Shown here piece after piece: positions 9,208 through 17,789 of a stretch of DNA of 41,418 nt. Made by a program: the position numbers and the translations under genes. The notes below the pieces were generated by a model that did not search any database, had not been told where the DNA came from, and saw only the letters and a program-made list of their open reading frames with translations. The first letter of the stretch is position 1. Every line of letters begins with the position of its first letter. Origin of the DNA: CAYVTV01 sp964526475 (lineage in GTDB: Bacteria; Bacteroidota; Bacteroidia; Bacteroidales; GCA-2748055); assembly GCA_964526475.1 (NCBI GenBank), contig CAZGKF010000032.1:1-41418 (forward strand), written 5' to 3'.

Positions 9208-10659
9208 ATGGAAAACAAAATACAACAGAACAAGACTTTAGTAATTGTTATTGCAGCTATTGCTGCTACCGGTGGGTTATTATTCGGCTTCGACACCGGT
9301 GTGATATCGGGTGCTAAACAATTTTTCAGAGCTTTCTGGGATTTGAGTGATAAGCAGGTAGAGTTGATCACTACTTCAGGGCTTATTGGTGCCATAATTG
9401 GTGCTGCATTTAGTGGAAGGATAACAGATGTATTAGGCAGGAGAAAAGTAATTCTGGCTGCGGCAGTGATTTTTGGTGTAGGTGCAATCTGGACAGGGGC
9501 AGCTGGAAGTCCGGAAAGCCTTTTTGCCGGAAGATTATTTTTAGGGATTGCTATAGGCATTTCTTCCTATACTGTTCCGCTTTACATTGCAGAACTATCT
9601 CCTACCAGACAAAGAGGTGCTCTTGTAAGTGCTTTTCAGTTATTGATAACGGTAGGAATACTATTGTCTTATCTGAGCGATAAGGGATTTGTTGTTGAAG
9701 GAGATAAGGTCGGAGTTTTAGCAAGATTTATGGGTACCATTGGTCTGGGAATACCTGTTTCAGAAGAATGCTGGAGACCAATGTTTTATATTGGTGTTCT
9801 TCCTGCACTTATCCTTCTTGTGGGAATGTTTTTTCTTCCGGAAACACCTCGCTTTCTTTTTAATAAAGGCAGGGAATCAGATGCCCGAAGAATCCTGCAA
9901 AAAATTGAAGATCCTGAGATGGTTGAAGTTTCATTAAAGAAAATGAAGGAAGATGTGGAAAGATACAGGGATAATAAGACAAGTCCAAAAGAGATACTAA
10001 AGCCATGGTTAAGAAATGCTCTTATAATAGGTATCGGGGTTATGTTTGTTCAGCAGTTTGTAGGAATTAATACCGTTATTTACTACAGTCCTGAGATATT
10101 TGAGAAAGCCGGTTTTGCCACTGTTGACAGTCAACTGACTGCTACGGTGGTTGTAGGTATTGTAAATGTATTCTTTACAATTGTTTCTATGTTTATTATT
10201 GACAAAATAGGCAGAAGGAAACTTTACTTTATTGGTCTTTCAGGAATAGTGGCTGCATTAATTGCTTTAGGATTCAGTTTTGCTTTCATGGAAACTCTTG
10301 GCGATTCACTCAAGACAGTTACAGTTATTTCTGTTATACTATACATTATGTTTTTTGCATTAAGTCTCGGCCCCCTTGGATGGCTTTTGATTTCTGAGAT
10401 ATATCCTCTCAGTGTAAGGGGTATTGGAAGCAGTATTGGTGCATTATCCTGCTGGACATTCAATGCAATTGTAACTTTTACATTTCTTACGCTGACGTCT
10501 CTTATCAGTCCTGCCGGGGCATTCTGGTTATATGCATCCATTGGAATAATTGGCTTGATCTGGGGTAATAAATTTATTCCTGAAACAAAAGGAGTCTCAC
10601 TTGAACAAATAGAGGATCACTGGAGATCAGGCAAGACCCCTTCAGAGCTGAGGGTATAA
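9208..10659 (+). CDS. Sugar porter family MFS transporter (XylE/GLUT-like)
   Basis: 483 residues with twelve predicted transmembrane helices. Sugar porter signatures are all visible: GGLLFGFDTGVISGA in TM1, RITDVLGRRK after TM2, YIAELSPTRQRGALVS, PETPRFLF before the central loop, QQFVGINTVIYYSPEIF in TM7, DKIGRRK, and PETKGVSLEQIE at the C-terminus. These resemble bacterial proton-coupled D-xylose/hexose symporters, but the sugar cannot be fixed from sequence. It has its own promoter and stands alone, with no sugar-catabolic genes adjacent. Confidence 0.93.
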   Translation: MENKIQQNKTLVIVIAAIAATGGLLFGFDTGVISGAKQFFRAFWDLSDKQVELITTSGLIGAIIGAAFSGRITDVLGRRKVILAAAVIFGVGAIWTGAAGSPESLFAGRLFLGIAIGISSYTVPLYIAELSPTRQRGALVSAFQLLITVGILLSYLSDKGFVVEGDKVGVLARFMGTIGLGIPVSEECWRPMFYIGVLPALILLVGMFFLPETPRFLFNKGRESDARRILQKIEDPEMVEVSLKKMKEDVERYRDNKTSPKEILKPWLRNALIIGIGVMFVQQFVGINTVIYYSPEIFEKAGFATVDSQLTATVVVGIVNVFFTIVSMFIIDKIGRRKLYFIGLSGIVAALIALGFSFAFMETLGDSLKTVTVISVILYIMFFALSLGPLGWLLISEIYPLSVRGIGSSIGALSCWTFNAIVTFTFLTLTSLISPAGAFWLYASIGIIGLIWGNKFIPETKGVSLEQIEDHWRSGKTPSELRV

Positions 10660-10729
10660 AATATTTTTGTTAAAAAAATAATAAAACTTTTTTTGTCAGG
10701 AACAGGATTACTATCCTACTATATTTGTA

Positions 10730-10737
10730 GTATAATT
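10730..10737 (+). promoter_or_regulatory. -7 element (TATATTTG) of the DUF4395 gene
   Basis: Exact TAnnTTTG match 13 bp before the ATG at 10751. The implied start near 10744 leaves only about 7 nt of untranslated leader. No good TTG box lies at the proper distance, so the promoter would be weak or activator-dependent. Confidence 0.4.
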
Positions 10738-10750
10738 TATTAATGCAAGT

Positions 10751-11203
10751 ATGGTAAAGATTTGTCCTGTTTCTGATAGAATTGTAAATGAAAATGTAAG
10801 CAGATTTAATGCTCTTTATACTTTACTTTTCGTTCTGGGTTTTATATTCACTGGTAATATCGGGTTTTTATTGATTTTAATTTTAGATTTTTCCCTCAGG
10901 TTAATACTTAAAGGAAGCTTCAGTCCTGTTATCAGACTTAATCAGTTTTTACTGGAAAAAATGAACATCCGGAAAACCATGATAAATGCCGGACCAAAGA
11001 TATTTGCTGCGAGGATAGGAATTACACTTTCCATATTGGGATTGATTTTTATGATACCGGGATATAAGCAAGTCTCCACTGTTACAATAGGGATTCTTGG
11101 TTTTTTCTCATTTCTGGAATTTGCTTTTGGCTTATGTGTTGCCTGCAAGATATATCCTTATGCTTTACATTTAAACAATATCAGATTTCCCTTTAGATTC
11201 TGA
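10751..11203 (+). CDS. DUF4395 domain membrane protein
   Basis: 150 residues. Begins with the family pattern CPVSDRIVNENVSRFNALYT, then hydrophobic helices at about residues 22-50 and 83-125, with LDFSLRLILKG and the conserved CVACKIYPY near the end (two cysteines spaced CxxC). Membrane protein of unknown function; homologues often sit near thioredoxin-like genes, but not here. Its 3' end overlaps the convergent AAA ATPase gene by 11 bp. Confidence 0.85.
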   Translation: MVKICPVSDRIVNENVSRFNALYTLLFVLGFIFTGNIGFLLILILDFSLRLILKGSFSPVIRLNQFLLEKMNIRKTMINAGPKIFAARIGITLSILGLIFMIPGYKQVSTVTIGILGFFSFLEFAFGLCVACKIYPYALHLNNIRFPFRF

Positions 11204-13526
11204 TCATCTTCATAATAGCGGTAATCAGGTTATTTACATTATCCTGTGTTTCATCATCAAAGTCAGAAGGTTTTAGTACCTGATTCTGGCATCTGAGAGA
11301 GAAGGATGTAGCCATATCCTTTCTTGAAAGTCCGTTATTCCCGATATATTCCAGGTTTGATTCTGTAATTCCGACACGTTTTTGTAAAATGTGTTTTTTA
11401 AAATCTAATGTTGAAAAAAGATTTTCCAAACCTGGAAGGTCTTTTGTGATCATCACTTTCTTTCTTATCAAATTTTCATCATCTCTGAAATTGTTTACTT
11501 TAAGGATCTTGTAAACATCTCTCAGGGCTTCGTTATCATTTAATAAAACAATATAATGAAGATTCCAGCCAGTCATAATATTAACCAGGATGGGAATATT
11601 GGAGATTCCATTTGAAGGAAGAAAAAATATTTCTTCATTTCCTCCAAATATTTTAAATATATTACTCAGGTAGTAAAAGACATGAATATCTTCAACAATA
11701 ATATTATTTCTTTCCTGCAGAAAATTACTATCTGAAATACGTGTTCCTATAAGTGAATAAACCGGACTAAGGGTGTCACTGGAAGCATTTCCCAATGAAT
11801 TGGAATCAAAAATCAAACTTGCTGATTTATCATTGTATTCATCAGCCCGTTGAATTGCCAGTACTCTGTAAAGCTTTGATACGTCAACAAGGTTAGGCGA
11901 ATGTGTGGAATAAAGTATCTGCATATTATCCTTTAAATCTTCAAAAACTTTAAGAACATCTTCCTGAGCTCTTGCATGCAGACTGAGACCCGGCTCATCG
12001 ATTAAAAGCAGATTGTAACCGGAATTGTTTTGCAGGGAGGTAGCTTTAAGTTCGAGGTAAAAAGAGAGGAACCAGCGGACTCCCCTGCTCCTTTGTTTGG
12101 GGTAAAGTCTTTCATGTTCATCTTTAATCCAGAATTCGAGATAGGGTTTTCCTTTTTTCGCAGGATGGCTGAAATCATAATGTTCCAGCTCGAAATTTAT
12201 TTTGATCTTGTTATTTCTACCCACACTCTGTCTCCAGTAATCCTGGAAATTCAGAGTAATTTCACCGTTAAGGTTTTCGATTTTTTGTTTCATTATTCTG
12301 CTGCTGGATTCTGAAAAAAAGGAGGCGTCAAGCCCGGACACGATCAGAAAGTTTTTAACGGCATTATATCCTTCTACTTTGGTATTCATGTCAATAATAT
12401 CATCAAGATCGATCCTGTTAGGCAGAAGACTGCTGAAATCCTCAAAAATCTTAAACAATGGAATATAATTAAATACAAGTTGGCCAATATCTTCAGGTGA
12501 TAGTATCTTCTGCTTTTCTATCCGATTTTTAACTACAACTTCCTCTATATTATCAGATGGATTATCAGTTAATGCAAGTGAGAGGCAATCTGTGTAAAAC
12601 TCAAATTTTTCTTTTATCTGTTTTATCTCATCTTTTTTCTGTACTATAATACCCCCAATATCTTTAATCTGCTTATTTAGTATTAGTAATTTTTTACTTT
12701 CGGTACAAAATTTAATTTCCAGCCGTTTTTCGCCTTCCTCTTTTTCCAGCATTTCTATATTTTCCTGAGCAGATTTATAAGTTCTTCCTGAAATGAGAAA
12801 CAATTCAGCATATTTTGAAGCCCTTACAAGTTCATTAAGTCGCCTGTAAGAGGTATCATATGTATTATTTATATTTTCAATTTGCTTATTAACATTTTCC
12901 AGTTCCTCAAGTATTTTTTTGTGATCCGCTTCAGCTTCTTTCTTTTTATTCTCTGAGAGATTCTTTTTTAATGTTTTTGCAGCCTTGGCTTCCCTTTTCA
13001 CAAGATTCGCATGAACTTTATCTGATTCCTGTTTTTCTTTCTCCAGCTGATTATGATTTAGTTTATGTTTAGAAGTTTCTTCAAGAATGAGATGAATCGT
13101 TTCTTCCAGTTCTGAAACAGTTTTTTTTTCCTGTGTTAATTCATTATTATGCAAAGCTGTAAGTTCATCGTCACCAAAAAAGATCTGTGAATTATTCTGA
13201 TCAGTCCATTTTCTGTTTATGAATAATAATCCTGAGGATAATACTTTTTCATATACTTCAGGTTTTAGCAGATTGGGATCCAAAATGGATGTAATAAGAG
13301 TTTTTTCGGCATAAAAACTGCATGATATATCTGGAAGTGTAAGGTCACTTCTCAGGATGTCCTCATGAATCGATCCTGTATAAAAAGAATACAGGGCTTC
13401 AAGAACGGTGGTCTTACCTGATTCATTTTGACCGATAATTGTGGTAATATTATCCTGGGACAGTTTTATCCATCCTGTATCAACAATTGCTCTGTAATTT
13501 CTTATCCTGAATGCTGTTAATTTCAT
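11193..13526 (-). CDS. OLD-like AAA family ATPase with long coiled coil and TOPRIM-like C-terminus
   Basis: 777 residues. Walker A GQNESGKTT at 32-40 in an SMC/RecF-type start (FRIRNYRAI). A long Lys/Glu-rich coiled coil runs from about residue 135 to 310. The ABC signature region is followed by Walker B LLLIDEPGLSLHARAQ and the switch STHSPNLVD. The remainder resembles an OLD-type TOPRIM region: NIIVEDIHVFYYL, PSNGISNIP and IVLLNDNEALRD keep an early Glu and later Asp, but the usual VEG glycine is Asp, so nuclease competence is uncertain. The start ATG overlaps the stop of the upstream phosphatase gene (ATGA, 13526-13523), indicating translational coupling. OLD relatives act in phage defence or DNA repair; the role here is unproven. 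Confidence 0.85.
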   Translation of the reverse strand: MKLTAFRIRNYRAIVDTGWIKLSQDNITTIIGQNESGKTTVLEALYSFYTGSIHEDILRSDLTLPDISCSFYAEKTLITSILDPNLLKPEVYEKVLSSGLLFINRKWTDQNNSQIFFGDDELTALHNNELTQEKKTVSELEETIHLILEETSKHKLNHNQLEKEKQESDKVHANLVKREAKAAKTLKKNLSENKKKEAEADHKKILEELENVNKQIENINNTYDTSYRRLNELVRASKYAELFLISGRTYKSAQENIEMLEKEEGEKRLEIKFCTESKKLLILNKQIKDIGGIIVQKKDEIKQIKEKFEFYTDCLSLALTDNPSDNIEEVVVKNRIEKQKILSPEDIGQLVFNYIPLFKIFEDFSSLLPNRIDLDDIIDMNTKVEGYNAVKNFLIVSGLDASFFSESSSRIMKQKIENLNGEITLNFQDYWRQSVGRNNKIKINFELEHYDFSHPAKKGKPYLEFWIKDEHERLYPKQRSRGVRWFLSFYLELKATSLQNNSGYNLLLIDEPGLSLHARAQEDVLKVFEDLKDNMQILYSTHSPNLVDVSKLYRVLAIQRADEYNDKSASLIFDSNSLGNASSDTLSPVYSLIGTRISDSNFLQERNNIIVEDIHVFYYLSNIFKIFGGNEEIFFLPSNGISNIPILVNIMTGWNLHYIVLLNDNEALRDVYKILKVNNFRDDENLIRKKVMITKDLPGLENLFSTLDFKKHILQKRVGITESNLEYIGNNGLSRKDMATSFSLRCQNQVLKPSDFDDETQDNVNNLITAIMKMIRI

Positions 13527-14311
13527 CTTTTTAAAGATTGAATATTTATCCCGACAACTAAGATATCATCTGTCTGTTTTTTTGTTCCTTTCCATTTTTC
13601 CAATGAATCAAGTAATATCTGATATTGATCATTACCCGGAAGATGCTGTATGGAAGAAAGAATAGTCCTGAATCCACTATATTTTAACTTTTTATCCTTT
13701 TCTCCGCCAAATTGATCCGGATAACCATCAGAGAACATATAAAGATAATCGGCTTCAGAGAAAGGGATGATATGACGGGTAAAGGATTCTTCTTCAATAT
13801 GGCTTGCGCCTACCTGCATTCTATCACCTTTTATCTGGAGTAGTTTAGTGTTTTTAAAATAGATAAGTGGAGTAACAGCTCCTGAAAATTCGATATGCTT
13901 GTGTTCGAAATCAAAAACACAAACGGCCATATCTATCCCTTCTTTTCTTTCATAATCAAAGCCTTCCTGTTTGAGTGATTTCATAACATATTCACGGATC
14001 TGGTTTAAAATTTTGTTTGAGAACGGAATACAATCAGAAGTTATCTGTTGAAGAAAATTTATTCCCATAACACTCATAAAGGCACCTGGTACTCCATGAC
14101 CAGTACAGTCAGCAGCAGCAAAGACAACTCTGTTCTTTTTTTTCCTGAACCAGTAGAAATCCCCACTAACTATGTCACGAGGCTTAAATAATATGAAAGA
14201 TTGCGGAAAATACTGATAAAAAAGATTTATGTCTGGTAAAAGAGCCGACTGGATTAAGGCAGCATACCTGAGACTTTCCCGTATTTCCTTATCTGTAAGG
14301 GAGGATATCAT
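13523..14311 (-). CDS. Stand-alone SpoIIE-type PP2C serine/threonine phosphatase
   Basis: 262 residues from the ATG at 14311 (MISSLTDKEI); an in-frame TTG at 14323 is less likely. A short N-terminal helix with AALIQSALLPD leads straight into the catalytic domain, with no PAS, GAF, TPR or membrane sensor. Metal-binding motifs are intact: RDIVSGDFYWF, AAADCTGHGVPGAFMS, YMFSDGYPDQFGG and TDDILVVGI. In Bacteroidota such domains usually end large sensor proteins, so a minimal one coupled to an ATPase gene is unusual. It probably dephosphorylates a protein, possibly an anti-sigma or anti-anti-sigma type partner, but none is encoded nearby. It shares an ATGA overlap with the ATPase. Confidence 0.9.
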   Translation of the reverse strand: MISSLTDKEIRESLRYAALIQSALLPDINLFYQYFPQSFILFKPRDIVSGDFYWFRKKKNRVVFAAADCTGHGVPGAFMSVMGINFLQQITSDCIPFSNKILNQIREYVMKSLKQEGFDYERKEGIDMAVCVFDFEHKHIEFSGAVTPLIYFKNTKLLQIKGDRMQVGASHIEEESFTRHIIPFSEADYLYMFSDGYPDQFGGEKDKKLKYSGFRTILSSIQHLPGNDQYQILLDSLEKWKGTKKQTDDILVVGINIQSLKR

Positions 14312-14511
14312 AAAACTAAACAATATTTAAAACAGTTAAATATATAACATTTGATTTAGTTCTGGAATTAAATGGTAAATTCTTAGTTTACAAAATTATT
14401 AATAATATTACATTGATTATTAGATATCTATTTAAATTTTCAACTAATTCCGGTAATCTGAGGTTATTTATTTGTTAAAACTTCAATTCAGAAAATATTG
14501 AAGATGATATG

Positions 14512-14531
14512 ATTACCTGGAATTACCTGGA
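14512..14531 (+). repeat. Exact 10-bp tandem duplication upstream of the secreted-protein promoter
   Basis: ATTACCTGGA occurs twice in direct succession, one helical turn apart, ending 5 bp before the TATTTTTG element. The position suits an activator site, but no regulator can be named. Confidence 0.45.
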
Positions 14532-14536
14532 TTATT

Positions 14537-14544
14537 TATTTTTG
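14537..14544 (+). promoter_or_regulatory. -7 element (TATTTTTG) of the secreted OB-fold-like gene
   Basis: Exact TAnnTTTG match 49 bp before the ATG at 14593. There is no TTG at the normal distance; the place of the -33 box is taken by the ATTACCTGGA duplication. Confidence 0.45.
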
Positions 14545-14592
14545 GTCTGATATTTGAATCTTCATCATTAAAGATACTAAAAACCGGATGCC

Positions 14593-15597
14593 ATGAAAAA
14601 TAGTTTAATAATAAGCCTTATGTTGGCAGCAGCACTTCAGGTAAGTGCCCAGTCCACCAGAAGCAGAACAAACAGTTCAACTGTTGAACCTGCGAAAAGA
14701 ACAGAAACCACTCATAAAGCAGAAAAAGAGAGGAGTACTGATAGCAGGAAAGCCATAAGAGAAGTTTCCCCTGCTTCCAAACCGGCTACTCCTGCAACTC
14801 CTGCCAGGTCAGCTTCACAGAGACGTGAAACAGCAAGTCCTGCAAAACCAACTGCACCTGCAACTTCAACAACACCAGCAAGACCTGCAACGCAGAACCG
14901 AAAGACAGTAAGACCTGCTCCCTCAGGTGGTCAAACTGCTCCTCGTACAGCAACTCTATCCACAACTGTTACCAGGGAACGTTCAGTAACCATGGAAAAT
15001 TCAAAATCTGCTACAAGCAGGTCAGCACGTTCAGTAAGGGGGAATGAGTACACTCCTGCAACAGAAAAGAAATATGAACAAGTCCGCAGAACCTATGAAA
15101 CGCCTGCAAGAAAGAAGGTTGTGCGTACTAGTTATTACAATACAGGATATGTTCACAGACCAATTGAATACAGGAGAGTTCATTATTCTTACAGGGCACC
15201 TGCAGTAGTTCAAATATACTGGTCAGTTCCGATGTACCATGAATACAGAAGGCTTTATCCGGATTACAGATATTGGTATTACCCCATTGGTTACAGGATT
15301 CATACAGTTTCAGCGTATGATGCAGGTTCTTACGTAGGAGAAATAGCGAGGATATATGGAAGAGTTTATTCTACCTGGTATTCCAGTGCGACTAATGAGT
15401 ATTATCTGTATTTTGGTGGACCATATCCTTATCAGGATTTCAGTATAATAATTCCCAGGAATATTGCCAGAAGATTCAGCCGTAGACCAGAACTTTATTT
15501 TACCAACCGGGATATTGCTGTAACCGGCCTCATCAGTAGCTGGGAGGGTAAGCCAGAGTTGCTTTTAAGAGAAAGAAACCAGTTAGAGATTTATTAA
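14593..15597 (+). CDS. Secreted low-complexity protein with C-terminal OB-fold-like domain
   Basis: 334 residues, no recognised family over the full length. A signal peptide (1-20, ending VSAQ) is followed by a Ser/Thr/Pro/Ala/Arg-rich stretch to about residue 165 (several PATPA-like repeats), strongly basic and likely disordered. A Tyr/Arg-rich middle (about 170-240: RRVHYSYRAP, YRRLYPDYRYWYYP) precedes a ~90-residue end: GEIARIYGRVYST, YYLYFGGPYPYQDFSIIIP and NRDIAVTGLISSWEGKPELLL. That last spacing is typical of small OB-fold domains found in secreted nucleases and nucleic-acid-binding proteins. No nuclease catalytic motif is seen. Possibly a periplasmic or surface protein that binds polyanions. 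Confidence 0.75.
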   Translation: MKNSLIISLMLAAALQVSAQSTRSRTNSSTVEPAKRTETTHKAEKERSTDSRKAIREVSPASKPATPATPARSASQRRETASPAKPTAPATSTTPARPATQNRKTVRPAPSGGQTAPRTATLSTTVTRERSVTMENSKSATSRSARSVRGNEYTPATEKKYEQVRRTYETPARKKVVRTSYYNTGYVHRPIEYRRVHYSYRAPAVVQIYWSVPMYHEYRRLYPDYRYWYYPIGYRIHTVSAYDAGSYVGEIARIYGRVYSTWYSSATNEYYLYFGGPYPYQDFSIIIPRNIARRFSRRPELYFTNRDIAVTGLISSWEGKPELLLRERNQLEIY

Positions 15598-15627
15598 AAC
15601 AAAAAATAAGTTTTATATGTGAAAGAG

Positions 15628-15815
15628 GCTGTCTAAAAAGACTAATCATTGAATTATTAGATTACAAATTGAAAGTAAAACGCTATTATTAATCAATTAT
15701 AATATAATATATTACACAGAGGGCCACAGAGGAGACACAGTGGGTCGAAGAGGTTTCTATAGAATAACTTACAAATTGAAAGTGAATTGTAAAGTCATAA
15801 GGATTTTTAGACAGC
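15628..15815. mobile_element. MITE-like non-coding element with 12-bp perfect terminal inverted repeats
   Basis: GCTGTCTAAAAA at 15628-15639 is matched by its exact complement TTTTTAGACAGC at 15804-15815. The GCTGTCT...AAAA end resembles the terminal repeats of some transposase-encoding IS elements, but the 188-bp interior carries no ORF. It contains an internal direct repeat, TTACAAATTGAAAGT followed by RAA, at 15662-15679 and 15769-15786, and a CACAGAGG array. It fills most of the 371-bp gap before rocD. The right end runs into eight Ts and could also end transcription. Confidence 0.55.
15705..15743 (+). repeat. Dispersed CACAGAGG repeat, copy 1
   Basis: Three near-identical units of about 10-11 bp (ACACAGAGGG, CCACAGAGGA, GACACAGTGG), preceded by TAATATATT. 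The 18-mer TAATATATTACACAGAGG (15705-15722) is present again, inverted, at 41365-41382, so this is a dispersed family and not chance. Confidence 0.7.
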
Positions 15816-15905
15816 TTTTTTTTCTTAAACTTTCTCTATTAAGGGTAAACATTGATGAATCATCAATCCGGAGATCGTTGTTAATATAAAATATTTATCA
15901 TTTAG

Positions 15906-15938
15906 TTGCCTAAAGCACGTAAGTTATGATTATTTTTG
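15906..15938 (+). promoter_or_regulatory. Bacteroidota-type promoter of rocD
   Basis: TTG at 15906-15908, a 22-bp spacer, and TATTTTTG at 15931-15938 (exact TAnnTTTG). Transcription would begin near 15945, downstream of the earliest possible TTG start codon (15936), which fixes the rocD start at the ATG at 15969. Confidence 0.6.
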
Positions 15939-15968
15939 TGCTTTATTTTGTCAAACATAATAAACAGC

Positions 15969-17183
15969 ATGGAAATGAATACACCGGATTATATTAAACG
16001 TGAAGATAAGTACGGAGCTCATAATTACCATCCTTTACCTGTAGTACTGGATAAGGGAAAAGGTATTTATTTATGGGATATAGAAGGGAAGAGATATTTT
16101 GATTTTCTTTCAGCTTATTCAGCTGTAAATCAAGGTCATTGTCATCCAAGGATAGTTGATGCTCTTATTAAGCAGTCGAAAAAACTGTCTCTTACTTCAA
16201 GAGCTTTCTATAACAGTGTACTGGGGGAATATGAGGAATTTGTAAGCAGGTTTTTCGGTTATGATAAAGTTCTGCCAATGAATTCAGGCGCTGAAGGTGA
16301 TGAAACCGCTTTGAAACTTTGCAGAAAATGGGCATATGAGAAGAAGAACATTCCGGAAAACCAGGCTAAAATAATTGTTTGTGATGGTAATTTTCACGGC
16401 AGGACTATAACTATTGTTTCCATGTCTACTGATCCGGATTCATACAAAGGTTATGGGCCATTCACACCCGGATTCATAAAAATTCCCTACAATGATATTT
16501 CCGCTTTGGAGAAAGCTCTTGAAGATCCATCCGCAGCGGGGTTTCTGGTTGAACCAATTCAGGGTGAAGCAGGAGTATATGTTCCTGATGAAGGATATCT
16601 CAGAAAAGCGTATGATCTTTGCAAAACCAGAAATGTACTTTTCATAGCTGATGAAATTCAGACTGGCATTGGGAGAACAGGGAAACTGCTTGCATGTGAT
16701 CATGAGGTAGTAAGACCTGATATTCTGATACTCGGAAAAGCACTTTCCGGTGGAGTTTATCCTGTATCTGCAGTTCTCGCTGACGACGATATAATGCTGG
16801 TAATAAAACCGGGCGAACATGGTTCCACATTTGGAGGTAATCCTGTTGCTGCTAAAGTTGCAATTGCTGCCCTGAATGTGATCAGGGATGAAAAACTTGC
16901 TGAGAATGCTGAAAAGCTTGGATGTATTTTCAGGGAAGAACTGGGGAAAATAAACAACGAGATGATAGAATTAATAAGAGGCAAAGGACTGTTAAATGCT
17001 ATTGTTATCCGGCCAAAGGGAGGTAAAACAGCCTGGGATGTTTGTATTGAACTCAGAGACAATGGTTTGCTTGCCAAACCTACCCACGGGCACATAATAA
17101 GGTTTGCTCCTCCCCTCGTAATAAATGAGGACCAGATCAGAGAATCCGTAGAGATAATCAGAAAATCACTGGCGCAGTTTTAA
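15969..17183 (+). CDS. rocD: Ornithine--oxo-acid aminotransferase
   Basis: PLP enzyme moving the delta-amino group of ornithine to 2-oxoglutarate, giving glutamate semialdehyde; links arginine/ornithine breakdown to proline and glutamate. 404 residues from ATG 15969. Family motifs: EDKYGAHNYHPLPVVL at the N-terminus, YSAVNQGHCHP, MNSGAEGDETALKL, DGNFHGRT, EPIQGEAGV, IADEIQTGIGRTG, and ILGKALSGG with the PLP-binding lysine, then HGSTFGGNP. A longer reading from TTG 15936 adds 11 residues but would overlap the promoter. Its 3' end overlaps the convergent hisIE gene by 18 bp. Confidence 0.94.
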   Translation: MEMNTPDYIKREDKYGAHNYHPLPVVLDKGKGIYLWDIEGKRYFDFLSAYSAVNQGHCHPRIVDALIKQSKKLSLTSRAFYNSVLGEYEEFVSRFFGYDKVLPMNSGAEGDETALKLCRKWAYEKKNIPENQAKIIVCDGNFHGRTITIVSMSTDPDSYKGYGPFTPGFIKIPYNDISALEKALEDPSAAGFLVEPIQGEAGVYVPDEGYLRKAYDLCKTRNVLFIADEIQTGIGRTGKLLACDHEVVRPDILILGKALSGGVYPVSAVLADDDIMLVIKPGEHGSTFGGNPVAAKVAIAALNVIRDEKLAENAEKLGCIFREELGKINNEMIELIRGKGLLNAIVIRPKGGKTAWDVCIELRDNGLLAKPTHGHIIRFAPPLVINEDQIRESVEIIRKSLAQF

Positions 17184-17786
17184 TTGATGTCTGTCTTTTA
17201 AAACCTTTACAACATCTGACAGATCACTGTTTTTAGCTGAAAGAAGTACAAGTATGTGATATAAAAGATCAGCTGCTTCGTTGAGTAGAAGTTCCTTATT
17301 GTGGTCTTTGGCTTCAATAATAAGTTCAATGGCCTCCTCTCCTACTTTTTGTGCAATTTTGTTGATTCCTTTAGTGAAAAGCTTAGTAGTGTATGAATTA
17401 TCCGGCATTTCTGATTTACGTGTGTGAATAAGTTGCTGTAGTTCCTCCAGAAAACCCTCAGAGAGGCATTGTTTGTTTTCCTCATTAAAACACGTATCAT
17501 TTCCGGTATGGCATGCCGGACCAGAGGGTATAACTTTAATTAACAAAGTATCCGAATCACAGTCTTCCAATATGTCAACTGTTTTGAAATAATTTCCACT
17601 TTCTTCCCCTTTTGTCCACAGGCGTTTTTTTGTTCGGCTGAAGAAAGTGACAAGGCCGCTTTCAGTAGTTTTCTTAAGTGCTTCTTCATTCATAAATCCG
17701 AGCATAAGCACTTTCCCGGTAATGTTATCCTGTATAATTGCAGGAATTATTCCGTTTAGTTTATTAAAATTAAGTTGCATGAGCAT
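17166..17786 (-). CDS. hisIE: Bifunctional phosphoribosyl-AMP cyclohydrolase / phosphoribosyl-ATP pyrophosphatase
   Basis: Steps 2 and 3 of histidine synthesis. 206 residues: the HisI half (about 1-110) has GKVLMLGFMNEEAL, TFFSRTKKRLWTKGE, DCDSDTLLIKV and the zinc-binding CHTGNDTC; the HisE half (about 112-206) has SYTTKLF, KVGEEAIELIIEAK and NEAADLLYHILVLL. ATG codons at 17786 and 17780 are both possible starts. Last gene of the his operon, 3 bp after hisF. Confidence 0.96.
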   Translation of the reverse strand: MLMQLNFNKLNGIIPAIIQDNITGKVLMLGFMNEEALKKTTESGLVTFFSRTKKRLWTKGEESGNYFKTVDILEDCDSDTLLIKVIPSGPACHTGNDTCFNEENKQCLSEGFLEELQQLIHTRKSEMPDNSYTTKLFTKGINKIAQKVGEEAIELIIEAKDHNKELLLNEAADLLYHILVLLSAKNSDLSDVVKVLKDRHQLKLRQ

Positions 17787-17789
17787 AAT

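Noticed and set aside
15804..15820. Right end of the MITE-like element as a simple gene terminator
   Set aside because: The pairing partner is 164 bp away, which is too far for an intrinsic terminator stem; the terminal-repeat explanation fits better, though the T-run may still aid termination.
15936..15968. Longer rocD starting at TTG 15936
   Set aside because: It would begin inside the TATTTTTG promoter element, upstream of the expected transcription start; the ATG at 15969 fits the family's N-terminus.
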